A DNA stretch of 64,000 nucleotides from Shumkonia mesophila (GTDB lineage: Bacteria > Pseudomonadota > Alphaproteobacteria > Rhodospirillales > Shumkoniaceae): contig NZ_JAOTID010000008.1 of assembly GCF_026163695.1 (NCBI RefSeq), positions 51,217-115,216 on the forward strand, given 5' to 3'. Positions 24,711-34,028 of this stretch are shown piece after piece. Within the stretch, counting starts at the first letter, position 1. Every line of letters begins with the position of its first letter. The position numbers were made by a program, and so were the translations under genes. The notes under the pieces are model-generated. The model was given only the letters and a program-made list of their open reading frames with translations. It was not told where the DNA came from and searched no databases.

Positions 24711-26313
24711 CCTGGCCTCCCTGCGCCATCGTCACGGGATCGGCCGGCCCGGCCGCTGGCAGCACACTTCCTCCCGCCGCGGCGGCGCCCTGGCCGAAAA
24801 GAGCCATGAGCGACGCGGCATCAGGCATTGCGCCGCCGGCCGCGGCAACTTCGCCCTCGGGCCGCAGCAGTTCGGCCGGAACCCCGAAGGCGCGGGCCAG
24901 CCAGCGCACGGTTTTCGGCTGATCGATGGCGGGCAGCGCTTCCGGTCCCAAGGCGCGCACCGCATCCAGCCACATCAGGGTGTTCTGGGCGTCCTGCTGG
25001 GCCTGGTTGCGGGCGAGCGGCGATTTGTAGCTGAGATCGACCAGGCGGCCATCGACGCGCAGATCCGCAACCTCGCCCCGGCGAACCAGGATGGCCAGTC
25101 CCCGCTGTACCAGCGGCGTCAGCAGTTCGGATTGCAGGCGGCCATAGGTGGCACCCAGCACGCGGGCCATTTCAGCCGCCCGCTCGAGCACTTCCGTGGC
25201 GGTCATGCGGGGCGATTCGACGGGGCCCAGCTTGTCGACCAGCAGGGCCGAGCGGATGCGGCCGCGCAACTGGTCGAGCACAAGCTCCGACACATCGAAA
25301 CGTCCCGGAGCCTCCAGCGGCGTCAGGCCGGACGACCCCACCGCCTTGGGGATGATGGTGCCCGGTACCAGCTTGATGGTGGCCGGGTTCAGCACGCCGT
25401 CGTCGTCGGCCTGCCAGATGCCGGTCACCGCGATGGAGGCGTTTTTGAGGACCAACTCGACCACCTTGTTGGCGGTCTTGATGTCGGGCAGCGCTTTCAT
25501 CACCGGCGAACGACCGTAGGCCTCGCCAGGCGCCTTCAGCCAGCGGAAGTTGATGAAGGGCGACTGGTGGAAGCGACCGCGGGCCAGCACCGCCGGCTCG
25601 CCGACCGGTGCCGGATCGGTTTCCAGCACCGCCAGGTAGGTATACCCGCCCTTCTCCGGCACCACCGCCTCGATCACCGTGGCCCGCGCTTCAGCGTCCC
25701 GCTCCAGGCGTTCGGCCACGGCACCGGGGATCGGCGCCTCGGCGAAGCGGTCGCGCAACTGGGCATGCGTCAGCTCGCTGCGCCGGAAGCTGGTGTCCAG
25801 GCGGCCGGCGGCGCCCTCCTCCAGCACCACCTGGGCCAGCGGCACGGCGGTGAAGCGGAAGGCCGAGGGCTCGCCCGGCGGCGCCTCCTCGAACATCAGC
25901 GACGCCGTGCCCGCCGTCACCAGGTCGAGGAAGCATTGGTGCATCTCGACGGCGAAGTTGGCGCGGTCGAAGTGCGATTGCAGAATGGTTTCGGCGCGTT
26001 CCAGTTCAGCCGCGAGCATGTCCTGGTCTTCGGGGGCGACGTCCTTGCCAACGTCGAAGCCGAACCACCGTGCCCACGGTGGCGTCAGTTGGGCGAGCAG
26101 GCTGGCCGCCAGTTGGTCGACGGCATCGGGCGCCGTGCCGTCGAACAGCTTGTCGGTGCGTTTGGCCCCGGGGGTCATCGTCTGCATTAAGCCGCCGCCC
26201 CGCTGGGGCAGGGCGAAGTCGTAACACTCCTGCCAATGAGCCTCCCAGACGGCGCGGCGGTCCTTGGCGCGACGGAAACGCTCGATCAGGGCCTTCGGGT
26301 CGATCTCGCTCAT
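24697..26313 (-). CDS. Phage portal (head-tail connector) protein
   Basis: A 538-residue podovirus portal, the dodecameric ring through which DNA is packaged. Recognisable order: WEAHWQECYDFALPQRGGGL near residue 25, then TDKLFDGTAPDAVDQLAASL, TPPWARWFGF, FRWLKAPGEAYGRSPVMKAL near residue 255, KTANKVVELVLKNASIAVTG, and PRMTATEVLERAAEMARVLG. This is the T7 gp8-like wording. I chose ATG 26313, with GGGGGA upstream; ATG 26319 is an alternative. It ends in a small-residue tail. The gene begins 2 bases after the stop of a 68-residue virion gene. Confidence 0.92.
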   Translation of the reverse strand: MSEIDPKALIERFRRAKDRRAVWEAHWQECYDFALPQRGGGLMQTMTPGAKRTDKLFDGTAPDAVDQLAASLLAQLTPPWARWFGFDVGKDVAPEDQDMLAAELERAETILQSHFDRANFAVEMHQCFLDLVTAGTASLMFEEAPPGEPSAFRFTAVPLAQVVLEEGAAGRLDTSFRRSELTHAQLRDRFAEAPIPGAVAERLERDAEARATVIEAVVPEKGGYTYLAVLETDPAPVGEPAVLARGRFHQSPFINFRWLKAPGEAYGRSPVMKALPDIKTANKVVELVLKNASIAVTGIWQADDDGVLNPATIKLVPGTIIPKAVGSSGLTPLEAPGRFDVSELVLDQLRGRIRSALLVDKLGPVESPRMTATEVLERAAEMARVLGATYGRLQSELLTPLVQRGLAILVRRGEVADLRVDGRLVDLSYKSPLARNQAQQDAQNTLMWLDAVRALGPEALPAIDQPKTVRWLARAFGVPAELLRPEGEVAAAGGAMPDAASLMALFGQGAAAAGGSVLPAAGPADPVTMAQGGQDVPS

Positions 26314-26315
26314 GG

Positions 26316-26522
26316 TCATTCCCCCAGAAGGGATTTGCGTTTGGGCGCCCAGTCGGCCGCCGCCAACAGGCCGCGGGGCGAGGTGGCGACGGTGGCTTCC
26401 CGTCCGCGGCGGCGGCGCACCAGCGCCTCTATCCTCTCCTGGCGCTCCTTGGCTGCCGTGTCGTCGACCGGCTCCGGCGGCGGAGGCGACGGCGTCGAAG
26501 CCGATCCGAAAAGTCCACCCAT
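26316..26522 (-). CDS. Small virion-associated protein preceding the portal
   Basis: A 68-residue protein: MGGLFGSASTPSPPPPEPVD, then a charged helix (AAKERQERIEALVRRRRGRE) and a basic end. Short proteins with an MGG-L-F opening and a Pro-rich stretch occur just before podoviral portal genes. I know of no function. It is the first gene after the promoter at 26615-26643 and the hairpin at 26555-26581. Confidence 0.55.
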   Translation of the reverse strand: MGGLFGSASTPSPPPPEPVDDTAAKERQERIEALVRRRRGREATVATSPRGLLAAADWAPKRKSLLGE

Positions 26523-26554
26523 GGCCGATGTCCTCCTTTCCTCTGCGGCAAACG

Positions 26555-26581
26555 AAAACCGCCGCCCAAAGGGGGCGGCGG
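26555..26581 (-). terminator. Terminator-like hairpin in the leader of the portal operon
   Basis: On the minus strand CCGCCGCCC and GGGCGGCGG pair around a 3-5 base loop and are followed by TTTTCG. It lies between the promoter (26643-26615) and the first gene (start 26522). It could act as an attenuator requiring antitermination, or as a processing site. Confidence 0.55.
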
Positions 26582-26614
26582 TCGGCGGACATGACTTTCC
26601 CGTCCGCAGATCTG

Positions 26615-26643
26615 TTTGTACTCCTAATAAATCCCTATGTCAA
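26615..26643 (-). promoter_or_regulatory. Promoter for the portal-scaffold operon, sharing the extended motif
   Basis: On the minus strand TTGACA (26643-26638), a 17-base spacer, then TACAAA (26620-26615). Upstream is TAGGAAAAAAAAC, nearly the same block as before the capsid promoter. The -35 element overlaps the last codons and stop of the preceding gene (ends at 26635). Confidence 0.6.
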
Positions 26644-27042
26644 GTTTTTTTTCCTATTATTAAGATAACAGTAGAGTTGCCACGGCGTGAACACCCACGG
26701 CACGCGGAGCCCCAGCAGGCGGATCACCGCCTCGACGCAGGAGTGGGGCCGCCACGGGGCCGGGCGGAGGGGAGGACGGCGGGTGCGCGTCACCACCACC
26801 GTCAGGCCGCCCCCGCGCAATCCTGCCGCCAGTTGCTCGGCGCCGAAGCCGCCGCAAACCTCGACGTGGGTATAGTGGGACAGCGGGTCGATCACCACCC
26901 AGCGGTCGCCGCATTCGAGGGCGACGAAACAGTGACGGAATCCCTTCCTTAACAGGCGCAGCCACGGCAAGCCGACTTCCCCGGAAAAGGCCACCAGGGC
27001 GCGCCGTCCCTCGCCCGCCGTTTTCTCCTCCAGAAGGCTCAT
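26635..27042 (-). CDS. Conserved-looking protein with Cys/His motifs, unknown function
   Basis: A 135-residue protein. It contains LVAFSGEVGLPWLRLLRKGF, then RHCFVALECGDRWVVIDPLS, then HTHVEV-type strands, and near the end PHSCVEAVIRLLGLRVPWVF with TPWQLYCYLN. The HCF and SCVEA positions could be an active-site His/Cys pair of a papain or NlpC/P60-like fold, but that is only a suggestion. It overlaps the upstream gene by 4 bases (ATGA). The pair precedes the portal operon, and the promoter for that operon starts inside its 3' end. Confidence 0.6.
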   Translation of the reverse strand: MSLLEEKTAGEGRRALVAFSGEVGLPWLRLLRKGFRHCFVALECGDRWVVIDPLSHYTHVEVCGGFGAEQLAAGLRGGGLTVVVTRTRRPPLRPAPWRPHSCVEAVIRLLGLRVPWVFTPWQLYCYLNNRKKNLT

Positions 27043-27404
27043 GAAACGATGGCTTTCCCGCGCAGAACCGTGGTCAGCCGGTCCAGCGATTCCGTCCACA
27101 GGCGGGCGGCCTGGATCTCCTCCGGGCTGCGCGCGTCGGGCGGCGTCTCCCGCAGGCCGAAATGGGCGAGCACGCGAAGATGGCCCTGCCCGATGCGGCC
27201 GGTTCGCGCCAGATGCCTGACGGCGCGATAGATGTCGTCGGGATCGCACGGCCGAACGGTATCGACCGGTCCGCCCGACAGGCGCGCGCCCTCGCGCCGG
27301 ACCCGATGGCAGCGGACAAACCAGAACCAGGCCTCCTCGGCGTTTGCGAACGGCACGCTCGACGCCCGGGAAAGGATTTTGGGAACGTAGCGGAACCTTG
27401 GCAT
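27039..27404 (-). CDS. Unknown protein upstream of the portal operon
   Basis: A 121-residue basic protein. Visible segments are FANAEEAWFWFVRCHRVRRE, then RPCDPDDIYRAVRHLARTGR, then GHLRVLAHFGLRETPPDARS and a C-terminal helix LWTESLDRLTTVLRGK. The aromatic EAWFWF block and alternating helices suggest a small DNA- or protein-binding adaptor. I cannot name a family. It is transcribed from the divergent region shared with the repressor, so early or regulatory function is possible. It is translationally coupled to the gene at 26635-27042. Confidence 0.55.
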   Translation of the reverse strand: MPRFRYVPKILSRASSVPFANAEEAWFWFVRCHRVRREGARLSGGPVDTVRPCDPDDIYRAVRHLARTGRIGQGHLRVLAHFGLRETPPDARSPEEIQAARLWTESLDRLTTVLRGKAIVS

Positions 27405-27441
27405 GGGACCCTCTCGTCGCGCATTTACGGAAAATCAGTCT

Positions 27442-27469
27442 ATTATAGGTATAAAATCTTTCATGCAAA
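27442..27469 (-). promoter_or_regulatory. Sigma70-type promoter facing the leftward genes
   Basis: On the minus strand TTTGCA (27469-27464), a 16-base spacer and a perfect TATAAT (27447-27442). A TTGACT with a 17-base spacer to TATACC overlaps it. It drives the genes at 27039-27404 and 26635-27042 and lies in the 122-base divergent region before the repressor, where an operator would be expected. Confidence 0.6.
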
Positions 27470-27526
27470 GAGTCAACGGCTGACGTTCCTATTGCAAAAA
27501 AACCTGTCTGATATGACCATGTTCCC

Positions 27527-28159
27527 ATGCTGAAGCATGCACAAGTATGGCGGGCGATCGATCGCCTCGCGCAGGAGCATGGTTTTTCCGCGTCCGGACT
27601 GGCGCGGCGGGCCGGGCTCGACCCGACGACATTCAACAAAAGCAAGCGCATGACCCGCGAGGGCAAGCTGCGCTGGCCCAGCACGGAAAGCGTGGCGAAG
27701 ATCCTGGGGGCGACCGGGGCGACGCTGGGCGAGTTCGTGTCCTATATGGAGGAGGGGCCGGACGGCGGTGTCTTCCGCAACATTCCGCTCATCGGCATGG
27801 TGCAGGCGGGAGCCGATGGCTATTTCGACGACGCCGGCTATCCGACCGGCGGCGGCTGGGACGAGATCCCCTTTCCCGACGTCGGCGATCCCCACGCCTA
27901 TGCCCTGGAAATCTCGGGCGACAGCATGGAGCCGGCCTATCGCGACGGCGACGTCGTCATCGTTTCGCCGACCGCCAGCGTGCGCCGCGGCGATCGGGTG
28001 ATCGTGAAGACCCTGGGCGGCGAAGTGATGGCCAAGGAACTGCGCCGCCGCACCGCCCGCAAGATCGAGCTACAGTCATTCAATCCGGCCCACGGCGAGC
28101 GGGTCCTCAACGTCGAGGACATCGAGTGGATCGCCCGCATCGTCTGGGTCAGCCAGTAG
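27527..28159 (+). CDS. S24/LexA-like repressor with N-terminal helix-turn-helix
   Basis: A 210-residue transcriptional regulator. Residues 5-70 form a helix-turn-helix (HGFSASGLARRAGLDPTTFN, then SVAKILGATGATLGEF). Residues 85-205 are the S24 peptidase domain with a cleavage-type Ala-Gly at 94-95 (VQAGADG), the nucleophile Ser133 in SGDSMEP, and the general base Lys161 in VIVKTLGG. Such proteins self-cleave upon RecA activation, giving SOS-linked induction. Whether it is the phage CI equivalent or a host regulator next to the cluster is undecided. It is divergent from the leftmost-reading phage-side genes and has no strong ribosome binding site. Confidence 0.8.
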   Translation: MLKHAQVWRAIDRLAQEHGFSASGLARRAGLDPTTFNKSKRMTREGKLRWPSTESVAKILGATGATLGEFVSYMEEGPDGGVFRNIPLIGMVQAGADGYFDDAGYPTGGGWDEIPFPDVGDPHAYALEISGDSMEPAYRDGDVVIVSPTASVRRGDRVIVKTLGGEVMAKELRRRTARKIELQSFNPAHGERVLNVEDIEWIARIVWVSQ

Positions 28160-28177
28160 CGGCCTGTCGCCGTTTGG

Positions 28178-28259
28178 ACCACAGAGACACAGAGGCACAG
28201 GGAATTTCGAAAGCGCGGGTTACACCTGCGCAGGCTTTTCTCCTCTGCGTCTCTGTGGT
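28178..28259. repeat. Inverted repeat of the ACCACAGAGACACAGAG type
   Basis: ACCACAGAGACACAGAG (28178-28194) faces CTCTGCGTCTCTGTGGT (28243-28259), with one mismatch across 17 paired bases. It lies between the repressor and the convergent lysK gene and may act as a bidirectional terminator. This wording is a widely dispersed intergenic repeat. Confidence 0.7.
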
Positions 28260-28270
28260 GACCCTCTTCC

Positions 28271-29854
28271 TTACTTCCCCAGGTCTTCACCGGCCAGCGC
28301 GCGGCGGATCAGGTCGGTCGTTTCCTTCACCCCGTAAAGGGCGATGAATGAGCCCATGCGCGGGCCCTGGCTTTGGCCCAGCAGCACCTCGTAGAGGGCG
28401 GTGAACCATGCCTTGAGGTCGGGGAAGGGGTGGCGCTTGCCGATTTCGTAGACCTCGGTCTGCACGGTATCGGGATCGGCCCCGGTCGGCATCTTGGCCA
28501 GCGCCTCGGCCAGCTCGGTCAACGCCTTGCGCTCGATGTCGGTCGGTGCCCGGTAGGCCTTGGCCGGCTTGACGAAATCGCGGTAGTAGTTGACGGCGTA
28601 TTCCACCAGCTTGTCCAGGATCGGCGCCCCGGCCGGCGTGGCGTCCGGCTTGTAGCGGACGATGAAATGCCAGATCACCGCCTTGTCCTCGGTATGACAG
28701 ACGCTGGCCAGGTTGAGCAGCACGTTGAAGGTGAGGTGTGCGTCTTCCCTGGGCGGGTTGCCGCGGTGGATGTGCCAGACCGGGTTGTCGAGACGCTTGG
28801 CGGCGTCCTGCTCCGGGTAGGCGCCGAGGTGGGCCAGGTAGTCGTCCACCGTGCGCGGGATGACGTCGAAATAAAGCCGCTTGGCCGCCTTCGGCTTCTG
28901 GAACATGAAGAGGGCCAGGCTTTCCGGCGGCGCGTAGCGCAGCCATTCCTCGACTGCCAGGCCGTTGCCCCGCGACTTGGAGATCTTCTCGCCCTTCTCG
29001 TCCAAAAACAGCTCGTAGGTCAGGCTGACCGGCGGATGGCCGCCCAGAACGGAGCAGATCTTCCCGGAAAGCCGCACCGAATCGATGAGGTCCTTGCCCG
29101 ACATCTCGTAGTCGACGTCGAGCGCCTTCCAGCGCATCGCCCAGTCGGCCTTCCATTGCAGCTTGCAGCGCCCGCCAGTCACCAGCGTCTCAACCTTGGC
29201 CCCGTCCTCGTCCTCATAAACGATGGTGCCGGCCTTGGCGTCATGGGCAATCACCGGCACCTGCAGCACGCGCCCGGTCTTCGGGCACACCGGCAGGAAT
29301 GGGCTGTAGGTGGCTTGGCGCTCGGCCCCCAGTGTCGGCATGATGACCGCCTTCACCGCCTCGTAGTGGGCCAGCACGCCCAGCAGCGCGGCGTCGAAGT
29401 CGCCCCGCTGGTAGCACTCGGTGGCGCTGACGAATTCGTACTCGAAACCGAAGGTGTCGAGGAACGAGCGCAGCATGGCGTTGTTGTGGTGCCCGAAACT
29501 CTCGAACTTGCCGAACGGATCGGGCACCGAGGTCAACGGCTTGCCGAGGTGCCGGGTCACCATCTCCTTGTTGGGAATGTTGTCTGGCACCTTGCGCAGC
29601 CCATCCATGTCGTCGGAAAAAGCGAAGAGGCGCGTCGGGATGTCGGAAAGCAGCCCGAAGGCGTGGCGCACCATCGAGGTGCGCGCCACCTCGCCGAAAG
29701 TGCCGATGTGCGGCAACCCCGAGGGGCCGTAGCCGGTCTCGAAGAGGACATAGCCTTTTTTGGGCGTCTGCCCGCCGACCCGTTTCAGAACGCTGCGCGC
29801 CTCGGCGAACGGCCAGGCGTTGCTCGTTTCGGCATGGGCGCGGAGATCGGACAT
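28271..29854 (-). CDS. lysK: Lysyl-tRNA synthetase, class I
   Basis: A 527-residue class I (archaeal-type) LysRS charging tRNA(Lys), the form used by many alphaproteobacteria. The HIGH-like motif is [16 protein letters not shown] near residues 42-57 and the KMSKS-like motif is [10 protein letters not shown] near residue 290. The alpha-helix cage domain follows, with [22 protein letters not shown] 29854, with GAGGG upstream, is chosen over 29875. It is convergent with the repressor. No class II LysRS gene is in view, so this is probably the essential enzyme. Confidence 0.95.
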   Translation of the reverse strand: MSDLRAHAETSNAWPFAEARSVLKRVGGQTPKKGYVLFETGYGPSGLPHIGTFGEVARTSMVRHAFGLLSDIPTRLFAFSDDMDGLRKVPDNIPNKEMVTRHLGKPLTSVPDPFGKFESFGHHNNAMLRSFLDTFGFEYEFVSATECYQRGDFDAALLGVLAHYEAVKAVIMPTLGAERQATYSPFLPVCPKTGRVLQVPVIAHDAKAGTIVYEDEDGAKVETLVTGGRCKLQWKADWAMRWKALDVDYEMSGKDLIDSVRLSGKICSVLGGHPPVSLTYELFLDEKGEKISKSRGNGLAVEEWLRYAPPESLALFMFQKPKAAKRLYFDVIPRTVDDYLAHLGAYPEQDAAKRLDNPVWHIHRGNPPREDAHLTFNVLLNLASVCHTEDKAVIWHFIVRYKPDATPAGAPILDKLVEYAVNYYRDFVKPAKAYRAPTDIERKALTELAEALAKMPTGADPDTVQTEVYEIGKRHPFPDLKAWFTALYEVLLGQSQGPRMGSFIALYGVKETTDLIRRALAGEDLGK

Positions 29855-30180
29855 TCTGAAACCCTCGTTTTTCATCTTGCTTGCAGGAAAGTGAGGCGCC
29901 GGACCCTAAAAGCCCGCCCGCCCGCCGTCAACCGCTGTGATACCTCCCCCCTGAAGGGCGGAGGGTGTGTCTGGGCTGGAGCCGCGTTCGCGGGCGCCGC
30001 ATTGGTCAGGACAGGCGATGGCGGAGATCGCTGAGGCGGCCATCGCGCTGCGGTGTGTGCATCCAGGCGATTACCGCCGGCAAGCGTGAGCCATCCGTTT
30101 TTTTGGGGGCGTACGGTCAAGCGCGCATTCGTGGTATGGTGCCCCCTGCGCAAGACCTTACCGGAACCAACGGGCACCCC
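29855..30180. other. Intergenic region between lysK and the HD-GYP gene
   Basis: This 326-base stretch holds an open plus-strand frame continuous with the HD-GYP gene, but it has low-quality composition. A CTCCCCCCTGAAGGG block could form a small hairpin near 29946-29960. I see no RNA gene. Promoters for both divergent genes should be here. Confidence 0.4.
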
Positions 30181-33100
30181 ATGGCTTTCAAGGTTCGCTT
30201 TCAGGTCAGCATCGCGGTCGCGGTTGTGGCCATCGTCGTCGCCTTGACGGCGGCAATCATCAGCAGTCTCTATGTGGTGAGTTCGCGGGTGGCCAAGGAA
30301 ACGGCCAGCCAGTTGTTCGGCGCGGTGGCGCATGGGCTTTACGAGCGGATCGACAACCAAATGGGCTGGACTCTTACCCTGGCCAAGCTGGGGGCGAGCC
30401 AACAGGGGCTGGACGCTGTACGCGGCGACGGGCTGGGCGCTCCGATCCTGCCATTCATGTTTACCGTGCTGGCCGAAAGGCCGTCGCTCTATTCCCTTTA
30501 CTATGGCCTGGAAGATGGCGACTTCCTCCAGGTGATAGCCCCCCGAGACGAGCCTCTCGTCCTCTCCGCCCACGGCGCGCCCGCCGGAACCCGCTGGATC
30601 GTTCGGGCGGTTTCGGTCGAGGGTTCCAACCGCACCGAGAGATGGTCGTTTCTCGACACCTCGCAAGCCATCCTGGGCTCGGTCGTCGAGACAGAGCCCG
30701 CGTTTGATCCTCGCCAACGCCCCTGGTACGGGGCGGCCAAGGAGAGCGACGACGCCGAATTGTCCTCCGCCTACGTCTTCCATTCCCTGGCGCGATTGGG
30801 CATCACGGCATCCAAACGCTTTGCCAACGGCGTGTTCGGCGTCGACATCACGCTCGACGGGCTCGACGCCTTCGTCAAGGACCAAGTCGTCTCGCCGGGG
30901 GGCGGTATGGCGATCTTCGATACCTCGATGCAGGCGCTTGCCATGTCGGCCAGCCTGGCTCCCGCTCGGCGGCCCCTGGCCGCCCTCGGCGAAATTGACC
31001 AGCCGATGATCCGGGCGCTTGTCAGGCTCAAGGGAGAAGGCCAAGCCCCGGGTCGGGGCCTGATCGTCACCGAGCAGGACGGCGTTCGGATGATGTTGCA
31101 TCTGAGCGAATGGCGAACGGGCCTTCACCGGTCGATCGGCATCGCGGTGATGGCGCCGACCGCGGACTTCACGGGCCAGATCCGCACCTTGCAGGTCGAG
31201 GTCGTGGTGCTGGCCGTTGCCTGTCTCGCCGCTTTCCTGATCGTCGGCATGATGTTCGCCCGCGGCATGTCTGTTTCCGTGCGGGCCTTGGCCGCCGACG
31301 CCCTGCGCATCCGCAACCTCGATTTCTCGGGCAAGGGGCCGCGACCCTCGCATATCATCGAGTTCAATGACCTGAGGGATGCCTTTTCGCTGATGAAGCA
31401 GGCCCTTTCGGCCAAGACCCGCGCCCTTGAGGACGCCCAGGAGAAACTCACCCGGCTGGTCGATCTGGGCATCGCCATGTCGGCCGAACGCGATGGTACC
31501 CGGCTGATGGAAATGGTGCTGCTGGGGGCCAAGGAACTGACCAACGCCGACGGCGCCACCCTTTATACGCGCGGCGACGACGACCTCATGCATTTCCAGA
31601 TGCTGCTCAACGACACTCTGGACCTGACCCTCGGCGGAGCCGCGGACAACGCGCTCGTCATGCCGTCGGTCCCGCTGTTCGATGCCAGGGGCCGGCCGAA
31701 CCACGGCAATGTCGTCAGCTACGCCGTGCATCAGCAGCAGACCGTCCTTATCGATGACGCCTATGATTCCCTGCTCTTCGATTTCTCGGGCACGCGCGCG
31801 TTCGACGAGCGCAACGACTATCGCTCGAAGTCGTTCATGACCGTTCCGCTGAAGCCGCGCGGCGGCGATTTCATCGGCGCGCTGCAGCTGATCAACGCCC
31901 GCGCGCCCGGTTCCGGCGACATTGTCCCCTTCCCGCCGGGTCTCCAGCGCTTCATCGAGGCGCTGGCGGCGCAGGCGGCCACCGCGCTTTTCAATCGCGA
32001 CCTGCTGTCGGCGCAGGACCGGCTGGTGGAATCAATGATCCAGCTGGTGGCCAGCGCCATTGACGCCAAGAGCCCCTATACCGGGGGTCACTGCGCGCGC
32101 GTGCCCGAACTGGCGATGATGTTAGCCGACGAAGCCGTGAGGACATCCGAAGGACCTTTGGAAGCCTTCCGATTCGATACCGAGGAGGAATGGCGGGAGT
32201 TCCGGATCGGCGCCTGGCTGCACGACTGCGGCAAGGTGGTGACGCCCGAGCACATCGTGGATAAGGCCACCAAGCTGGAAACCATCTACAACCGCATCCA
32301 CGAAGTGCGCATGCGCTACGAAGTCCTGCTGCGCGACGCCGACATCGCCCGGCTGGAAGCGGTGGCGGCGGGCGGCGACCCGGCCACAGCCCAGGCCGCC
32401 TGCGAGGCAACCAAGGTGCGGTTGCTGGACGACTTCAGCTTCATCGCCGAATGCAACGTCGGCGGCGAACATCTGCCCCCGGAAAAGGTCGATCGGCTTC
32501 GCGAGATCGCCAAGACCACCTGGCTGCGCCACATCGACGACCGCAAGGGCTTGGCCCACGCCGAGGTTCGGCGCCTTGCCGATCATCCGCCGGCGGCTCT
32601 TCCAGCCATCGAGTCGGTTCTGGCCGACAAGCCCTGGCACGTCATTCCCCGCGACGGCGGCCTCGCCCATGCCTATGAAAAGCTGGGATTTAAGGTGAAC
32701 GTGCCGAAGAACCTCTATAACCGGGGGGAAATCTACAACCTGTCGGTCACCTATGGAACGTTGACCGAGGAGGATCGCTTCAAGATCAACGAACACGTCA
32801 TGCAAACCATCGCCATGCTCGAGCGCCTGGCCTTTCCCAAGCATCTGAAGCGGGTGCCGGAATACGCCGGAACCCATCACGAGGCGCTGACCGGGACCGG
32901 TTATCCCCGCAAGCTCGACGCCAGCCAGCTTTCGGTGCCCTCGCGCATCATGGCGATCGCCGACATCTTCGAGGCCCTGACCGCCTCGGATCGCCCCTAC
33001 AAGCGGTCCAATACGCTCTCAGAGGCGATCCGGATGCTGCATTCCTTCAAGGTCAAGGGGCACATCGATCCCGACCTGTTCGATCTGTTCCTGACGTCGG

Positions 33101-33186
33101 GGGTGTACAGGCGCTACGGCGAGCGGTTCCTGAAACCCGAGCAGATCGACGCCGTCGCCATCGAGGAGTTCGTCCGCGCGGCGTAA
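30181..33186 (+). CDS. Membrane-bound dCACHE-HAMP-GAF-HD-GYP protein, predicted c-di-GMP phosphodiesterase
   Basis: A 1001-residue sensor. A transmembrane helix at about 10-33 is followed by a periplasmic CACHE-like sensor (34-338), a second helix near 340-363 (VVLAVACLAAFLIVGMMFAR), a HAMP region, and a GAF domain (about 430-600: AMSAERDGTRLMEMVLLGAK, GALQLINAR). The HD-GYP unit follows with IDAKSPYTGGHCARVPELA, WLHDCGK near 681, THHEALTGTGYPRK near 900 and FEALTASDRPYK. About 220 residues separate HDCGK from GYP, far more than in standard HD-GYP enzymes, so a large insertion is present. Expected activity is hydrolysis of cyclic di-GMP to GMP. A paralogue with the same insertion is at 37586-39367. 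Confidence 0.88.
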   Translation: MAFKVRFQVSIAVAVVAIVVALTAAIISSLYVVSSRVAKETASQLFGAVAHGLYERIDNQMGWTLTLAKLGASQQGLDAVRGDGLGAPILPFMFTVLAERPSLYSLYYGLEDGDFLQVIAPRDEPLVLSAHGAPAGTRWIVRAVSVEGSNRTERWSFLDTSQAILGSVVETEPAFDPRQRPWYGAAKESDDAELSSAYVFHSLARLGITASKRFANGVFGVDITLDGLDAFVKDQVVSPGGGMAIFDTSMQALAMSASLAPARRPLAALGEIDQPMIRALVRLKGEGQAPGRGLIVTEQDGVRMMLHLSEWRTGLHRSIGIAVMAPTADFTGQIRTLQVEVVVLAVACLAAFLIVGMMFARGMSVSVRALAADALRIRNLDFSGKGPRPSHIIEFNDLRDAFSLMKQALSAKTRALEDAQEKLTRLVDLGIAMSAERDGTRLMEMVLLGAKELTNADGATLYTRGDDDLMHFQMLLNDTLDLTLGGAADNALVMPSVPLFDARGRPNHGNVVSYAVHQQQTVLIDDAYDSLLFDFSGTRAFDERNDYRSKSFMTVPLKPRGGDFIGALQLINARAPGSGDIVPFPPGLQRFIEALAAQAATALFNRDLLSAQDRLVESMIQLVASAIDAKSPYTGGHCARVPELAMMLADEAVRTSEGPLEAFRFDTEEEWREFRIGAWLHDCGKVVTPEHIVDKATKLETIYNRIHEVRMRYEVLLRDADIARLEAVAAGGDPATAQAACEATKVRLLDDFSFIAECNVGGEHLPPEKVDRLREIAKTTWLRHIDDRKGLAHAEVRRLADHPPAALPAIESVLADKPWHVIPRDGGLAHAYEKLGFKVNVPKNLYNRGEIYNLSVTYGTLTEEDRFKINEHVMQTIAMLERLAFPKHLKRVPEYAGTHHEALTGTGYPRKLDASQLSVPSRIMAIADIFEALTASDRPYKRSNTLSEAIRMLHSFKVKGHIDPDLFDLFLTSGVYRRYGERFLKPEQIDAVAIEEFVRAA

Positions 33187-33415
33187 TGCACATTCCATTG
33201 GAAAGAGAACTCCCCGGGCCCCACCTTGCGGTGAAGAACACCGCCAAAGATTCCACCGTCGACACCTAGCCGCCGGCCCGCCGGCTGGGGCGCACCGACA
33301 TGGCGACGTCCCTGGCTGGGGCGCCGGCCGAAAGCTGACGCTTGCTTGCCGTTTTGAGCGGCCGGTGCGAGAGTAGCTTGGTTCCCAACGTGTTGCGGGC
33401 GCAGAGGAGGCTTCC

Positions 33416-33850
33416 ATGCTCAGGGAGTTCAAGGAATTCGCCCTTAAGGGCAACATGCTCGATCTCGCCATCGGCATCATCATCGGCGCCGCCTTCGGCG
33501 CCATCGTCTCGTCGCTGGTTGACGACATCATCATGCCGCCGATCGGCCTTCTCCTAGGCGGCGTCGATTTCTCCCAAATCTTCGTCGTCCTCAAGGGCGA
33601 GGGCGACTTCAACACGGTTGCGCAGGCCAAGGAGGCTGGCGCCGTCACCTGGAACATCGGCCTCTTCATCAACGCGGTGATCAAGTTCCTGATCGTCGCC
33701 TTCTCCGTCTTCCTGCTGGTCAAGACGATCAACAAGCTGACCCGCAAAGATAAGACGAAGGCGCCTGCGCCACCGCCGCCGGCCGAGGACGTCTTGCTGC
33801 TGCGCGAGATCCGCGACCTTCTCGCCAGCCCCAAGCCGCGAGACTGCTGA
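33416..33850 (+). CDS. mscL: Large-conductance mechanosensitive channel
   Basis: A 144-residue MscL. The N-terminal amphipathic helix and first membrane helix ([20 protein letters not shown], then [20 protein letters not shown]) carry the GNMLDLA pore signature. A periplasmic loop ([20 protein letters not shown]) leads to helix two ([20 protein letters not shown]) and a C-terminal helical bundle ([15 protein letters not shown]) after a Pro-rich linker. It opens under osmotic downshock. It is the only gene in its unit. The 229 bases upstream hold nothing else I can recognise. Confidence 0.96.
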   Translation: MLREFKEFALKGNMLDLAIGIIIGAAFGAIVSSLVDDIIMPPIGLLLGGVDFSQIFVVLKGEGDFNTVAQAKEAGAVTWNIGLFINAVIKFLIVAFSVFLLVKTINKLTRKDKTKAPAPPPPAEDVLLLREIRDLLASPKPRDC

Positions 33851-34028
33851 CTTCAGGGAACCCTCGAGGGCTCCTGCCTTCGATCAGGCCGCTTCGACGG
33901 CGAGGGAGACGATCCCTTTGCCGATTACAATGGCCTGGGGGCGGCGACCTGCACCGCTTAAGCGACGCCGCTCGGGCCTCATCCTGAAGAGCCGGCGCGG
34001 CCGCCGCCTCGAAGGAGGCCATCCCACC

